A stretch of 34,374 nucleotides of DNA from a virus. Positions 10,314-18,561 of the stretch are shown piece after piece; position 1 is the stretch's first letter; every line of letters starts with the position of its first letter. The stretch is taken from IMG/VR virus record IMGVR_UViG_3300046467_002051, positions 1-34,374 of that record; one strand, 5' to 3'. The position numbers and the translations under genes were made by a program. The notes under the pieces were generated by a model. That model searched no databases. It was not told the DNA's origin and was given only the letters and a program-made list of their open reading frames with translations.

Positions 10314-11188
10314 TGCCTTCTTTTACTTTTCTTGGTCGTTTTCGAATTGGGCAATGGAAGGAATTCCGCAAGTTCATCCTTGAAGAACGGCGTGATGCCG
10401 CTTTGCGGATTGGGGTGATTCAAGCTGAACTCGGACGCATCGGAAAGATAGATGTGGGCTTTCAAGCGGATGAGACGGGTGCGGTGTCTGAGAAGCGAGC
10501 AATGTTGTACGTTCGTCCCCTTTCTTCTTCCTTGGGGAAGCTCTTACAAGCGTACACCGGTATGGGAGGCAACCCTTGGGACATTTCAATGTTCTTGACC
10601 CCAGGTTCCATCGCGGAAGCTGAAGATGGAACATTGGTGTTCACACAACCCAGTGGTGGTGTTTTGCATGCGAAGACGGGACAGTTGGCGTTCTCTGGAA
10701 CCTTGTACCAACAAGGAGTCTCTACACTCTACAAGTACAATGTGAATCGAGTGGGTGGGCGGCGAGAACTAAATAACGAAGCTGATGCCACCCAGATAAG
10801 TCGGGGGCGGCGTTGGGTTGAACAGGAAATCCGTTTCAAGCGCAATGCACTTGAAGAACGCATCATCAAGCTCTGCGATCTCCGAGAACAGCTTCTTGAT
10901 GAGATGGATGCCATCACTTGTGCGGTTGCCGAAACTGCGGGGCTCCAAACTGTATACTCCCCTGAAGGGGTTTCAGGACCGGAATATGCTCGGGATTCTT
11001 CCGTTGCCAGTATTGTGAATCGGTTTGATGGGATTATTTGGCAGTTGGATACGGCACTTACTGAGGATGGTTTACCGACGGTAGCGACATCGGTAGCTGC
11101 AAACACATTCAATGCGGAAGGGTTGGCCGGAGCTATTCACATTATGTCGGATGCCCCAGATGGGGAGGAAGATGGGAGTGCCCTCTAA
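10313..11188 (+). CDS. Unknown 291-residue baseplate-operon protein
   Basis: I chose the ATG at 10313 because it overlaps the preceding stop as TAATG, the junction style used throughout this operon; an in-frame GTG at 10220 would lie deep inside the upstream gene. The protein begins MPSFTFLGRFRIGQW and has two charged helical stretches, one near the N-terminus (about 14-40, EFRKFILEERRDAALRIG) and one around 165-205 (RRWVEQEIRFKRNALEERI) that looks like a coiled coil. The C-terminus is acidic (DAPDGEEDGSAL). I see no catalytic motif, membrane segment or signal peptide. Its place immediately upstream of the gp25-like wedge gene suggests a baseplate component, but the family is not recognised. 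Confidence 0.72.
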   Translation: MPSFTFLGRFRIGQWKEFRKFILEERRDAALRIGVIQAELGRIGKIDVGFQADETGAVSEKRAMLYVRPLSSSLGKLLQAYTGMGGNPWDISMFLTPGSIAEAEDGTLVFTQPSGGVLHAKTGQLAFSGTLYQQGVSTLYKYNVNRVGGRRELNNEADATQISRGRRWVEQEIRFKRNALEERIIKLCDLREQLLDEMDAITCAVAETAGLQTVYSPEGVSGPEYARDSSVASIVNRFDGIIWQLDTALTEDGLPTVATSVAANTFNAEGLAGAIHIMSDAPDGEEDGSAL

Positions 11189-11239
11189 ATGTTGGTCGGT
11201 GTTTTCCCTATCCGCTTCGGATACCGGAGGTTCCATTGA
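11189..11239 (+). CDS. Possible 16-codon bridging mini-ORF
   Basis: The ATG follows the stop of the 291-residue gene directly (TAAATG). The frame reads MLVGVFPIRFGYRRFH and its TGA overlaps the TTG start of the gp25-like gene (TTGA). The ribosome site for that gene (GGAGG, 11226-11230) lies inside it. It may be a leader that keeps ribosomes moving across the gap rather than a functional peptide. A chance open frame cannot be excluded at this length. Confidence 0.3.
   Translation: MLVGVFPIRFGYRRFH
11209..11223 (+). other. Hairpin next to the gp25-like ribosome site
   Basis: TATCCG and CGGATA pair across a 3-nt loop (CTT), two nt upstream of the GGAGG ribosome site of the TTG-started gp25-like gene. 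A 6-bp stem is small and could be chance, but its position would let it modulate access to the ribosome site. Confidence 0.3.
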
Positions 11240-12435
11240 GTATTGAGATCCGATCCGGATACCCGTGTCCACACTTGGTGATGGAAGAACGAGTGGCTTT
11301 AGGGGATGACAAGAGGTCTATTCCTATAAGGGCTCCCGTTGCGGTGGCCTCTACGGCTCGTCTTATGGTGAACGATTCCCATTTCGTCCCGGCCGCAGGG
11401 TTGTACTCACAAGCTATGTTGATTGGGGCTTTCGCAGGCCCCTACAACATCCAAAGGTGTACCGATACGTTGGGCCCGCAAGGGAATGTTCTGCGAATTC
11501 AAACAAGTGTGGACACTACTGACATCGCACTCCCTGTGGGTACGAGAGTACAAGCTGCAGATGTGCTTGCGGCTATTCGGAATTCAAGCAGCAAGGTGGC
11601 AGTGGGGTTGACGGAGTTCAATTCCTTAGTGCTGGTGGATGCGGAAAAGGTGGGAACCAAATCGGTAGTGCGAGTTTCCCGACCTGATGGGGGTCCGGAG
11701 TCAATCGGGGCTGCTGCTGCACTCGGCTTCACATTCCAACGGGGAGCTCGAGGTTCGACCGTCTATCCCCCTTGGCAATTGCATACGCGTCAAGATGTGT
11801 TTCCTACCGCAATGGAAGTGGGGCGATTTCCTGTTAAAGCTCGCTACCCTCGTTTTACGGCTCCCTTGAAAGGCAACCCAACCTTCAAGGCCACCTATGT
11901 TTCATTCCCGGAACGGTGTCCTCGGTGCCAAGGGACATATGTGGAGAATGACTACCGTTTCGATAAAGCGGGTGATGTGGTGACTATCGACAATGAGAAC
12001 TTGCTCTATCAAGCGTGTTTGAAGATGTTGCTTACGGAATTGAAATCGAATCCATACCATCCGGCCTACGGTTCCGACATCATGAAGATGATTGGGATGA
12101 AGCGGTCTGGGGCAGCAGCCGTGCTTATTCAAGAAGCTGTTACCGTTGCTTTAGAGAAGGTCCAAAACATACAAACAACGCAACGCAATTTCCAAACGGT
12201 GTCTGACCGAGAGCGCTTGTATGCTGTGCAAGCGGTGAATGTGACATCTCCCGGAGTAGACCCGACAGCGTTCAATGTGGAAGTAGTGGTCACCAATGCG
12301 AGTATGCAAAGGATACCTGTGTCTATTGCGTATTCTGTTCCCGGTGCGGTCGCTTTGGCGGGATCGACAGGAGCGAGCTTGGGTGCCCAACCCACCAACT
12401 TTGGGCCGCAGTACCGAAACTTGGTGGGGGAATAA
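11236..12435 (+). CDS. Baseplate wedge protein, gp25-like C-terminal domain
   Basis: The TTG start at 11236 is supported by a strong GGAGG (11226-11230) at 5-nt spacing and by a TTGA overlap with the mini-ORF upstream. The protein has 399 residues. Residues about 250-370 match the gp25-like (GPW/gp25) baseplate wedge pattern: LLYQACLKMLLTELKSNP, a YGSDI segment, a helix IQEAVTVALEKVQ, then two beta strands (AFNVEVVVTN, IPVSIAY). In contractile tails this protein joins the inner wedge next to the J-like protein, whose gene follows here by TAAATG. The usual gp25 protein is only about 130 residues, so about 240 N-terminal residues are an extra module. A CPRC pair at 228-231 immediately precedes the domain. 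The wedge call is from motif and context, not a search. Confidence 0.7.
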   Translation: MSIEIRSGYPCPHLVMEERVALGDDKRSIPIRAPVAVASTARLMVNDSHFVPAAGLYSQAMLIGAFAGPYNIQRCTDTLGPQGNVLRIQTSVDTTDIALPVGTRVQAADVLAAIRNSSSKVAVGLTEFNSLVLVDAEKVGTKSVVRVSRPDGGPESIGAAAALGFTFQRGARGSTVYPPWQLHTRQDVFPTAMEVGRFPVKARYPRFTAPLKGNPTFKATYVSFPERCPRCQGTYVENDYRFDKAGDVVTIDNENLLYQACLKMLLTELKSNPYHPAYGSDIMKMIGMKRSGAAAVLIQEAVTVALEKVQNIQTTQRNFQTVSDRERLYAVQAVNVTSPGVDPTAFNVEVVVTNASMQRIPVSIAYSVPGAVALAGSTGASLGAQPTNFGPQYRNLVGE

Positions 12436-15400
12436 ATGAGTGCTTCACCGAAAATACTGTCCCCGGATGGGGAATACCGAACACAAGTGGTGTTTACGAC
12501 CTCTATGGAGCGGAGAGTTTTTACCGGCACTGTGGGCATGAATGCCGTTGAGATGCAGGTTTCCGTAAATGGTTCGGGGTTTACTTCCGATCCTTCTATG
12601 GTCACTTTCGATAGCGGAACATGGGTGGTTCCCAACCCGTCCTATGAACCTGATGGCTTGTACCTCCTATCGGGGGAAAATACCTTTGTGATCCGAGCAG
12701 TCTTGGCCTCTGGGAGTACGACACCGGAAGCCACTGCCACACTGCGCCTAATTTCTACGGCTGATATAGGGGTGGTGGCTTCTCCTCCCACTAACTTGTC
12801 TGTTGTTCAAGCCGACCATTCAGTAGTGATCCAGTCCGAACCAAGTGTGGTAACTGGCTTTCAAGGGCTGAACTTCTATGCTTCCCAGTTCGCAGGGGGT
12901 GGTGCCACCGGCTATCGCCGGGTGAATGTTGAATTAGTTTCCACCGGGACAAAGACAGAAGAGCTCAGCACCTTTGGGACACAAGAGCTCAATGCCGATG
13001 TCGCTGTTGATGACAATGGGGTTCCATTGGCCGACCCCATGTATTTTCGAGTCCGCACCGACCAAGAAGATGAGGAAGAAGTGGTCCTTCAAACGGACTT
13101 GAGTGTGCGGTTTGAAATCCCTGAAACAGCACGCAAGCTGCGCTTCACTTCCAGTGTGGCAAGTGTTCGCGATACGACGTTGTATTCCTTCTCTCATAAC
13201 CGTAGCAACACCACTACCAGCACCCCTTCTACTGTTTTCATCGGGGAATTTGCATCACTCCCTACAGAAAGGGATCTCTACTATGTAGTGACTGCGGTTT
13301 ACTACGATGCGGATAAGAACCTTGAATTCGAATCCTCCTTCTCTGACGAGCTTGCAGGTAAGCCCCTCAGAGTGACGGGGGTGATGGGTGCTTTCCCTTC
13401 TACCAAGCGGTCTGAAATCGTCACCCAGTTCATCGGTGCCATTTTCAAGTCCAACCCTCAAATCAATGTGGTTGCCGGATCTGTATTACGGGACACCGTT
13501 ATTGATCCCTTCTCCTCAGAATCGGAGCGCATTCGCTTCATCTTGGACTTCTTCCATCGGGCTCGGACACCCCTCTTGTTGCTTCAAGTAGATGATCCCA
13601 CTTCCAATGGCACATCTATTCCCGTCAACCAATCCGCTTACAAGCTGGCGTTGAAAGCCGCTATGTATTTGGGGTCTAACAATGATGTACAGGGGGTCAT
13701 CGATTCCGCATTTGAGGCTTATTCTTCAAACTTCGGTGTTTCCAGACGAGCGGGGGTGGCCGCACAAGGTGAAGTCACCCTATACACCACTACGCGGCCC
13801 ACTAATTCCATTGTGGTGCTCATCGGAACTACGGTGTCTTCAGGGGCGGGTCAATTCACTACGACCCGAGAGGCGGTCATCAATGTCAACCAACTGGCTA
13901 CCTATTACAATCCGGTAAGCGGTCGGTATTCCGTCACTGTTCCTATCCGAGCTGCGACCGCAGGTTCAACAGGGAATGTTGGGGTGGGTCAAATCACATC
14001 CGTTGAGGGGAGTGCGACAGGACTTACTGCCTACAATTCGGGTGCCACCTTTGGCGGAACTGATTCAGAATCCAATCTGGACCTTACCACTCGGGTAATG
14101 AACGCATTGGCTTCGGTTGATTCGGGCACCGCACGAGGCTACCTCCAAACCGCCGCAGATACACCGGGCATCGTAAAGGCCAATGTGGTGGCGGCGGGTG
14201 ACCCTATGATGCAACGAGATATAGATAGTGCTGGTGTTCATCGGGGTGGGAAGGTGGATGTGTGGGTCCAAGGCTCTAACGAAGCTACCGTTACGGATCC
14301 CTTTTCCTTCGCTTTCGACATCGCACAAGATGTCCAGTTCGAGTTGCAAGGGGACCCGGAAGACTTAACCTTTGTGGCAGTCGACACCTCCCTTTCATCG
14401 GAAAGCCCTATTGTTGAGCTCTTGGACTTCCCTGATGCAGGGTATGAGTTCAGAAACGCTTCTACGGGTGAAGTGTTTAACCTTACGGACTACACCATCA
14501 CCCACTACAACACCGTGAAGCTGTCAACCGATGTGGTGCAGCCTTCCGTTACCTATGCGAATGTTGTTCTGGGTTCTTATCGTCGTCGTAGTGGGAATAA
14601 GTTTGTCTTCCCTCGCCAACCTGTCGATGGTGTCACCTCAGTCGTAGGTGCTGTGAGTGGGGCGTTGCCCGTTACCGCATGGGATGTGGTTTATCCCGAT
14701 GCCCCCTTGGATTTGGGGCGATCTTCCTTGGCCAATACTTATATAGACATCACAGGGTATGTGGATGAAGAAGGTGCAATAGTTCCTTCCGGGGATCTCA
14801 TCCAAATCACAAATGAATCCCATGTCTTGGTGGGGTTGTATCCCGAATACCTGGACAGCTTGGGTGCTAACTTCTTGACTGTGAACGTCTATAATGAAGA
14901 CCGGACTATTGAGTACAAGGGTCCCGATGACCCTTCTGGAACTCCGGATTACACCATTAACTTGGGAACGGAAACCGTAGCCATTTCTATCACTCGGGTG
15001 GAATCTGGCGACATCCCCAGTGGGGCAACCGTTTCTGTGGACTATGCACACGATGAGAACTTCGTAGTCACCTACACTACGAACCTGCTTGTTTCCACCA
15101 CACAAGAGAACATAGACGAACACAAGCATGCTACGGCTGATGTGGTGGTGAAAGAAGGCATAGCAGTCCCATTAGACATCTCCGCGACTATTGTTTTGGC
15201 GAAGGGTGCAGATCGAAGCACAGTGGATTCAGACCTCCGAACAAATTCTACGAACTTCTTCAGCAACTTGCGATTAGGGGATCCGGTTCGGCAATCCGAT
15301 GTGATCCGAGTGATGGAAAATACGGAAGGCATTTCCTATGTTGTTGTTCCGCTCAACAAGCTGGTTCGACAAGAACTGGCTACAGTTGTTCGAGAATCCA

Positions 15401-15897
15401 TTTCCACAGACACCGCCGCAGAAAGTACACTCATTACAAGCCTCACTTCCGCTTCCGCTGCGGTGTATTTGTTGAACAACCCTTTATCAGCAGCGACTGT
15501 CGATGGTGGTGGGCCCATAGGGACATACAAAGGGGTGTTCCAAGATGACGAGGCACTTCTATTATTGAATGCTACCGCGGTGTTCGAAATCCTCGGGTTT
15601 GCGAGTGGTTCCGCTTATATTATTGGTGGTGCTGGTGCCGTTATTCAAGGTCTAACCGATGATGCGACTTTGATTTCAAAGGGCTATGTGCAGGAAGAGG
15701 CACGAGTAGAACGGAGGGTGGCACTCACAGCTAATCGAGTGCTGGTTTCAATCCCCATCGGGGACAGTCCAACAGCCCATACCTATGCGTGTACCTACAT
15801 TGTAGGGGAAGATAGTGGGGCAAAGGACATAGATCCCAACTCCGTTGAGTATTTGGTGGAAGGGGCATTTGTGTTCACTTACGATCAGGACCAATGA
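12436..15897 (+). CDS. Baseplate J-like wedge protein
   Basis: A 1,153-residue protein whose ATG abuts the previous TAA. Residues 1-330 are beta-sandwich-like modules, including a segment GLNFYASQFAGGGATGYRRVN. About 322-390 is a helical lead-in. Residues about 437-640 carry the Baseplate_J signature: a strand repeat around IGTTVSSGAGQFTT, GSTGNVGVGQITS, GGTDSESNLDLTTR (about 540), GTARGYLQTAADTPGIVKANV and GGKVDVWV (about 604). Residues about 905-980 match the J C-terminal part (AVPLDISATIVLAKG, then LRLGDPVRQSDVIRVM). In P2, Mu and T4-type tails the equivalents (gpJ, gp47, gp6) form the wedge ring that opens on contraction. The length is far above the P2/Mu form and above T4 gp6 because of added N-terminal and central beta domains. 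Strong call. Confidence 0.88.
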   Translation: MSASPKILSPDGEYRTQVVFTTSMERRVFTGTVGMNAVEMQVSVNGSGFTSDPSMVTFDSGTWVVPNPSYEPDGLYLLSGENTFVIRAVLASGSTTPEATATLRLISTADIGVVASPPTNLSVVQADHSVVIQSEPSVVTGFQGLNFYASQFAGGGATGYRRVNVELVSTGTKTEELSTFGTQELNADVAVDDNGVPLADPMYFRVRTDQEDEEEVVLQTDLSVRFEIPETARKLRFTSSVASVRDTTLYSFSHNRSNTTTSTPSTVFIGEFASLPTERDLYYVVTAVYYDADKNLEFESSFSDELAGKPLRVTGVMGAFPSTKRSEIVTQFIGAIFKSNPQINVVAGSVLRDTVIDPFSSESERIRFILDFFHRARTPLLLLQVDDPTSNGTSIPVNQSAYKLALKAAMYLGSNNDVQGVIDSAFEAYSSNFGVSRRAGVAAQGEVTLYTTTRPTNSIVVLIGTTVSSGAGQFTTTREAVINVNQLATYYNPVSGRYSVTVPIRAATAGSTGNVGVGQITSVEGSATGLTAYNSGATFGGTDSESNLDLTTRVMNALASVDSGTARGYLQTAADTPGIVKANVVAAGDPMMQRDIDSAGVHRGGKVDVWVQGSNEATVTDPFSFAFDIAQDVQFELQGDPEDLTFVAVDTSLSSESPIVELLDFPDAGYEFRNASTGEVFNLTDYTITHYNTVKLSTDVVQPSVTYANVVLGSYRRRSGNKFVFPRQPVDGVTSVVGAVSGALPVTAWDVVYPDAPLDLGRSSLANTYIDITGYVDEEGAIVPSGDLIQITNESHVLVGLYPEYLDSLGANFLTVNVYNEDRTIEYKGPDDPSGTPDYTINLGTETVAISITRVESGDIPSGATVSVDYAHDENFVVTYTTNLLVSTTQENIDEHKHATADVVVKEGIAVPLDISATIVLAKGADRSTVDSDLRTNSTNFFSNLRLGDPVRQSDVIRVMENTEGISYVVVPLNKLVRQELATVVRESISTDTAAESTLITSLTSASAAVYLLNNPLSAATVDGGGPIGTYKGVFQDDEALLLLNATAVFEILGFASGSAYIIGGAGAVIQGLTDDATLISKGYVQEEARVERRVALTANRVLVSIPIGDSPTAHTYACTYIVGEDSGAKDIDPNSVEYLVEGAFVFTYDQDQ

Positions 15898-15964
15898 TTC
15901 TTAGTCGGTGAATTGTCGATAGCCACCCTACAGTGTTGACCGTTAATACTGGAAGAGCTGTGCG

Positions 15965-16411
15965 ATGACTGATTCCCTCCTATCTCAACTTTTTGACTTT
16001 GGTGCTTTGGGTGCCTTTGCAGCTTTTTTGGTGTGGCAACACCTTGGGATGCAGAAGCGTTTGGACACCTTGACTGAAAAGTTCCAGGAACAAATGTCCA
16101 ACTTGGTGGACAAGTTCCAATCCCAGCTTAAAGACATTGAAGCTCGCCATGAAGAACGCATTGAAATAATGCGGGGTCGTTACGATGAGGTAATTGATGG
16201 CTACCGACAAGAAGCCTTGGATTGCCAAAAGCAAATGTCTGAATGTCGAAGGGAACTGGTAGAAGTGGTGCAAGGTAATACCAAGACATTGGAAGAAAAC
16301 ACCGAAATGCTTCAAGAGATTGGATCCGGTGTTAAGGAAGGGCTGGACGAGATGCGCGACCAGTACAAGGAAATGGAAATTGAACGGCGTGCTCGCAAAA
16401 AGGATTCTTGA
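15965..16411 (+). CDS. One-TM coiled-coil protein, holin/BhlA-like architecture
   Basis: A 148-residue protein with ribosome site GGAAGAG at 15951-15957. Residues about 6-26 (SQLFDFGALGAFAAFLVW) form one hydrophobic helix, then residues about 28-145 are a long, highly charged, heptad-rich coiled coil with two Cys near 80-86. No signal cleavage site is visible. This layout resembles the BhlA/holin-like family of phage and bacteriocin clusters (one N-terminal membrane helix followed by charged coil), but those are shorter, and the call rests on layout alone. It could instead be a tail- or membrane-anchoring accessory. Its TGA overlaps the next ATG as TGATG, so it is translated with the tail-I-like gene, an odd place for a holin. 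Confidence 0.65.
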   Translation: MTDSLLSQLFDFGALGAFAAFLVWQHLGMQKRLDTLTEKFQEQMSNLVDKFQSQLKDIEARHEERIEIMRGRYDEVIDGYRQEALDCQKQMSECRRELVEVVQGNTKTLEENTEMLQEIGSGVKEGLDEMRDQYKEMEIERRARKKDS

Positions 16412-17709
16412 TGGCAGACGATGAAACCAAAGTTCCGTATTCGGCCACCCAAAACCCGAGCCCTACCCCACCGTCCGGTCAACAATACCTCATACGCCGT
16501 GCTGAACTCATAGATGAAATTCTGGTCACCTTTCGGGCGGTTCTCCCTTCCAACTATGTAGCTTCAACTAATGGCCCTTGGTATTCGTTGCAGTTCCAAG
16601 CGATGGCCGACCAGTTGGCAGAGATCCAGCTCAAAACGACACAAGTATTTCAAGATTCCAATTGGGATTTCACTCGCCCTGAGTTCTTGTGGCAAGTTCT
16701 GGGAGCCTTGGTGTTCCCAGATGCAGACATGGAAGAAGGTATCCCTGAGATCGATGGGGATACTTTGTATCGAAGCTTCTTGTTGAAGATGGTGAACCTT
16801 TTACTGCAAGGGGCTACCAAGATGGCAATGGTAGGCGGCATTGAAGCCTTGGATCCCAATGTTACTGCGTATATCATTGAAAAGGTCATGGGCTCACCTC
16901 CTCGAGACCCAGAAGGCTTGTGGACCATCGACAACCAGTTTGAAGTAGAAGTCTTCATCGCTGCCCACAATCAGTTCCCGACCGATCCCTTCGTATTGGA
17001 ACGGAATGTACAAATCGTACTGGCTGCCTTGAAACCCGCTCATGTTATCTACTCGTATAGCCATCTCTTTAGGGATGCCTTTGACACCATCGCTTCTGAT
17101 GATGGTGGGATGTCGTGGGGTTTGGACTCCTACTATTACGATGACACTCGTAAGTGGTGCTTGGGTGCCAAGACAATCGTAGGAACGGGGGACACCCTCA
17201 CGTCTCGAACTTCGTTTCGAGACCCTTCGGTTTCTTTTTCCAGTGTGCGTCTTGGTGCGAAGCTCGCCATAGAAGGCGGTGCGAACGAAGGGGTGTACCG
17301 AATTCAGGAAGTGATCACCTTCCCTTATGGAAAGGACACCACCCCGCGCACTTACACAACGGTTCCTACGGGGCTTTCCGGCACCTTGACGGTGACTTCT
17401 TCAGACACACTTCAGGATCTGGCTCAGAACTGGGGTCTTGCCACAGATGGGGAGCTCGTAACCATTGCTGCGGGTCCGAATGCCGGGGAATACCGTTTGA
17501 ACACACTATTAGGTTCTACGGGCGGTTCTGTAGGTGTTTCTTCCGGTCCCGCTACATCTGTTCGGTGTTCGCCCAGTATCTTAAAGGTGGCTCGTCGGAT
17601 GCCTGCTGTCGCTACGGGTCAAGCCTACACCGTTGAGGTTGACCGCTTGGGGGTTCGTGTTCCCCATACCATTACGGATGAAGACGCATCAGAGCAGTTC
17701 TATTTGTAA
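16411..17709 (+). CDS. Tail protein I-like baseplate protein
   Basis: The ATG at 16411 is chosen because it forms TGATG with the preceding stop; a TTG one codon earlier is less likely. The 432-residue product has an N-terminal part typical of P2 gpI/YmfQ-like baseplate proteins: a helical start, a segment about 45-80 (SLQFQAMADQLAEIQLKTTQV), PEFLWQVLGALVFPD, a LYRSFLLKMVNLLLQGAT helix and, near 200-220, LAALKPAHVIYSYSHLF, the 'L-x-x-x-KPAH' strand seen in that group. In P2 this protein attaches to the J wedge and helps hold the fibre. The C-terminal half is beta-rich, with two repeats of the type EGVYRIQEV / AGEYRLNTL. Its end overlaps the convergent minus-strand gene by 10 nt. Moderately confident. 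Confidence 0.62.
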   Translation: MADDETKVPYSATQNPSPTPPSGQQYLIRRAELIDEILVTFRAVLPSNYVASTNGPWYSLQFQAMADQLAEIQLKTTQVFQDSNWDFTRPEFLWQVLGALVFPDADMEEGIPEIDGDTLYRSFLLKMVNLLLQGATKMAMVGGIEALDPNVTAYIIEKVMGSPPRDPEGLWTIDNQFEVEVFIAAHNQFPTDPFVLERNVQIVLAALKPAHVIYSYSHLFRDAFDTIASDDGGMSWGLDSYYYDDTRKWCLGAKTIVGTGDTLTSRTSFRDPSVSFSSVRLGAKLAIEGGANEGVYRIQEVITFPYGKDTTPRTYTTVPTGLSGTLTVTSSDTLQDLAQNWGLATDGELVTIAAGPNAGEYRLNTLLGSTGGSVGVSSGPATSVRCSPSILKVARRMPAVATGQAYTVEVDRLGVRVPHTITDEDASEQFYL

Positions 17710-18140
17710 GCCACAGGCCAAGCGACTTCATCTTCGCCATCCCACGGGGTTTCTTTCATTACGACCCACCCATCTCGAACAAGGAAGCGAACCGCTTCTG
17801 AAGAAGCTTCCTTCTTAGTCGGGAAGGGTCCCACTTCGGAACCGTCTTGAAGGGTGACCCACCAATGTTCAGTGAAGGGGTTTCCGCTATCTTTTTCCCT
17901 CCACACTTCCGCAAGGATGTCACTGCGGTCTGCACGGTCTACACCCTTCGGCTCCCCATAGTGTTTCAGGTGCCAACGGAACGACATGTAGCACATCGTT
18001 CCGTTGGCGCCATCTTCAGGGGGTAGTGCCAGACTACGAGGCCTTTCAAGCTCACCTCTGCGCAGCAATTCCCGAATAACACATGCGAAGTTCGCATCGT
18101 TATCAAGCATCGCCACTACAGTGGTGTACCTCGTAGACAT
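17700..18140 (-). CDS. Unknown 146-residue protein
   Basis: A minus-strand gene, ATG at 18138-18140, seven nt downstream of the stop of the companion gene. Only a weak GGG-type ribosome site is visible, so translational coupling is likely. The product is soluble, Trp- and charge-rich (HWWVTLQDGSEVGPFPTKKEASSEAVRFLVRDGWVV). I see no known catalytic motif or zinc ligands. The C-terminal 50 residues look like a small alpha/beta domain. It converges on the tail-I-like gene with a 10-nt overlap. It is probably a non-structural accessory gene; function unknown. Confidence 0.7.
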   Translation of the reverse strand: MSTRYTTVVAMLDNDANFACVIRELLRRGELERPRSLALPPEDGANGTMCYMSFRWHLKHYGEPKGVDRADRSDILAEVWREKDSGNPFTEHWWVTLQDGSEVGPFPTKKEASSEAVRFLVRDGWVVMKETPWDGEDEVAWPVAYK

Positions 18141-18146
18141 AGGACC

Positions 18147-18374
18147 CTACTTGCCGGAAAGGAACTTGTTCAGCTTGTCCGCAGTCTCAATCACCTCATC
18201 GGTGGTGAAGAAAGTCTTACGACCATCCTTGTTCGTATCCTTCACCTTGTCTTCTCGCGCCATATGGGCGTTTTGTTCCAAGATGTCCTTGGCCAAATGT
18301 AAGAGGTCGAACCGCATTTGGTAGGGGTTCATCGTATTGGGGGTGGGCGCATCGCCCGGCATTTGAGAAGCCAT
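18147..18374 (-). CDS. Small helical phage protein, unknown
   Basis: A 75-residue product from the ATG at 18372-18374, preceded by GGAGG at good spacing; an in-frame TTG at 18428 is rejected because it lacks a ribosome site and would add a His/Thr-rich leader. The sequence begins MASQMPGDAPTPNTMNPYQMRF and then has two charged helices (FDLLHLAKDILEQNAHMARE and TTDEVIETADKLNKFLSG). The 'NPYQMRFDLLHLAKD ... A-x-K-L-x-x-F' pattern reminds me of small helical hypothetical proteins in many large phages; that is recollection, not a search. It leads the two-gene minus-strand unit. The leader contains a UUCG-type hairpin. Confidence 0.72.
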   Translation of the reverse strand: MASQMPGDAPTPNTMNPYQMRFDLLHLAKDILEQNAHMAREDKVKDTNKDGRKTFFTTDEVIETADKLNKFLSGK

Positions 18375-18395
18375 CGCTTCCTCCGTGTGTGTGTT

Positions 18396-18407
18396 GGTCC
18401 GAAGACC
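18396..18407 (-). promoter_or_regulatory. UUCG tetraloop hairpin in the minus-strand leader
   Basis: On the minus strand, GGTC-TTCG-GACC forms a 4-bp stem closed as C(UUCG)G, an exceptionally stable RNA tetraloop. It is flanked on both sides by AC-dinucleotide tracts and lies 22 nt before the start of the 75-residue gene. A role in leader stability or ribosome loading is inferred only. Confidence 0.35.
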
Positions 18408-18454
18408 GTTGTGTGTGTAGTGCCGCAAGAAACCTTACGACAGAGTTATTTTAC

Positions 18455-18496
18455 CCCGTAGGGCCATAAAAGGGATGCCACCTCGTATAAGTAATG
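18455..18496 (+). promoter_or_regulatory. Promoter-like block A, copy 1
   Basis: CCCGTAGGGCCATA (18455-18468), 17 nt, then TATAAG (18486-18491) and TAATG. The same arrangement occurs on the minus strand at 32921-32879. TATAAG resembles a sigma70 -10 box and lies 17 nt after GCCATA, which is not a consensus -35, suggesting an activator-dependent promoter. It faces the 125-residue gene. The predicted start site falls at or next to a 5' hairpin (18500-18521). Confidence 0.5.
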
Positions 18497-18499
18497 TGA

Positions 18500-18521
18500 G
18501 AGGGGGTAATCCCACCCCTTC
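18500..18521 (+). other. 5' leader hairpin of the 125-residue gene
   Basis: GAGGGGGT pairs with ACCCCTTC (8 bp including one G-U) across a 6-nt loop. It starts about 9 nt after the TATAAG box, so it would be at the extreme 5' end of the transcript, a place where hairpins protect phage mRNAs. The protective role is inference. Confidence 0.4.
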
Positions 18522-18561
18522 CAACCTACGGGCCACTTGAAGAGCCCCCAGGAGAACTCCC

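Noticed and set aside
15898-15964. Possible promoter (TTGACC) or mini-ORF in the gap before the coiled-coil gene
   Set aside because: No -10 box at acceptable spacing after TTGACC; the short frames here have no ribosome site, so nothing beyond the GGAAGAG site is supported.
17202-17223. GTCTCGAA/TTCGAGAC inverted repeat in the tail-I-like gene
   Set aside because: An 8-bp stem with a short loop is expected several times by chance in a window of this size.
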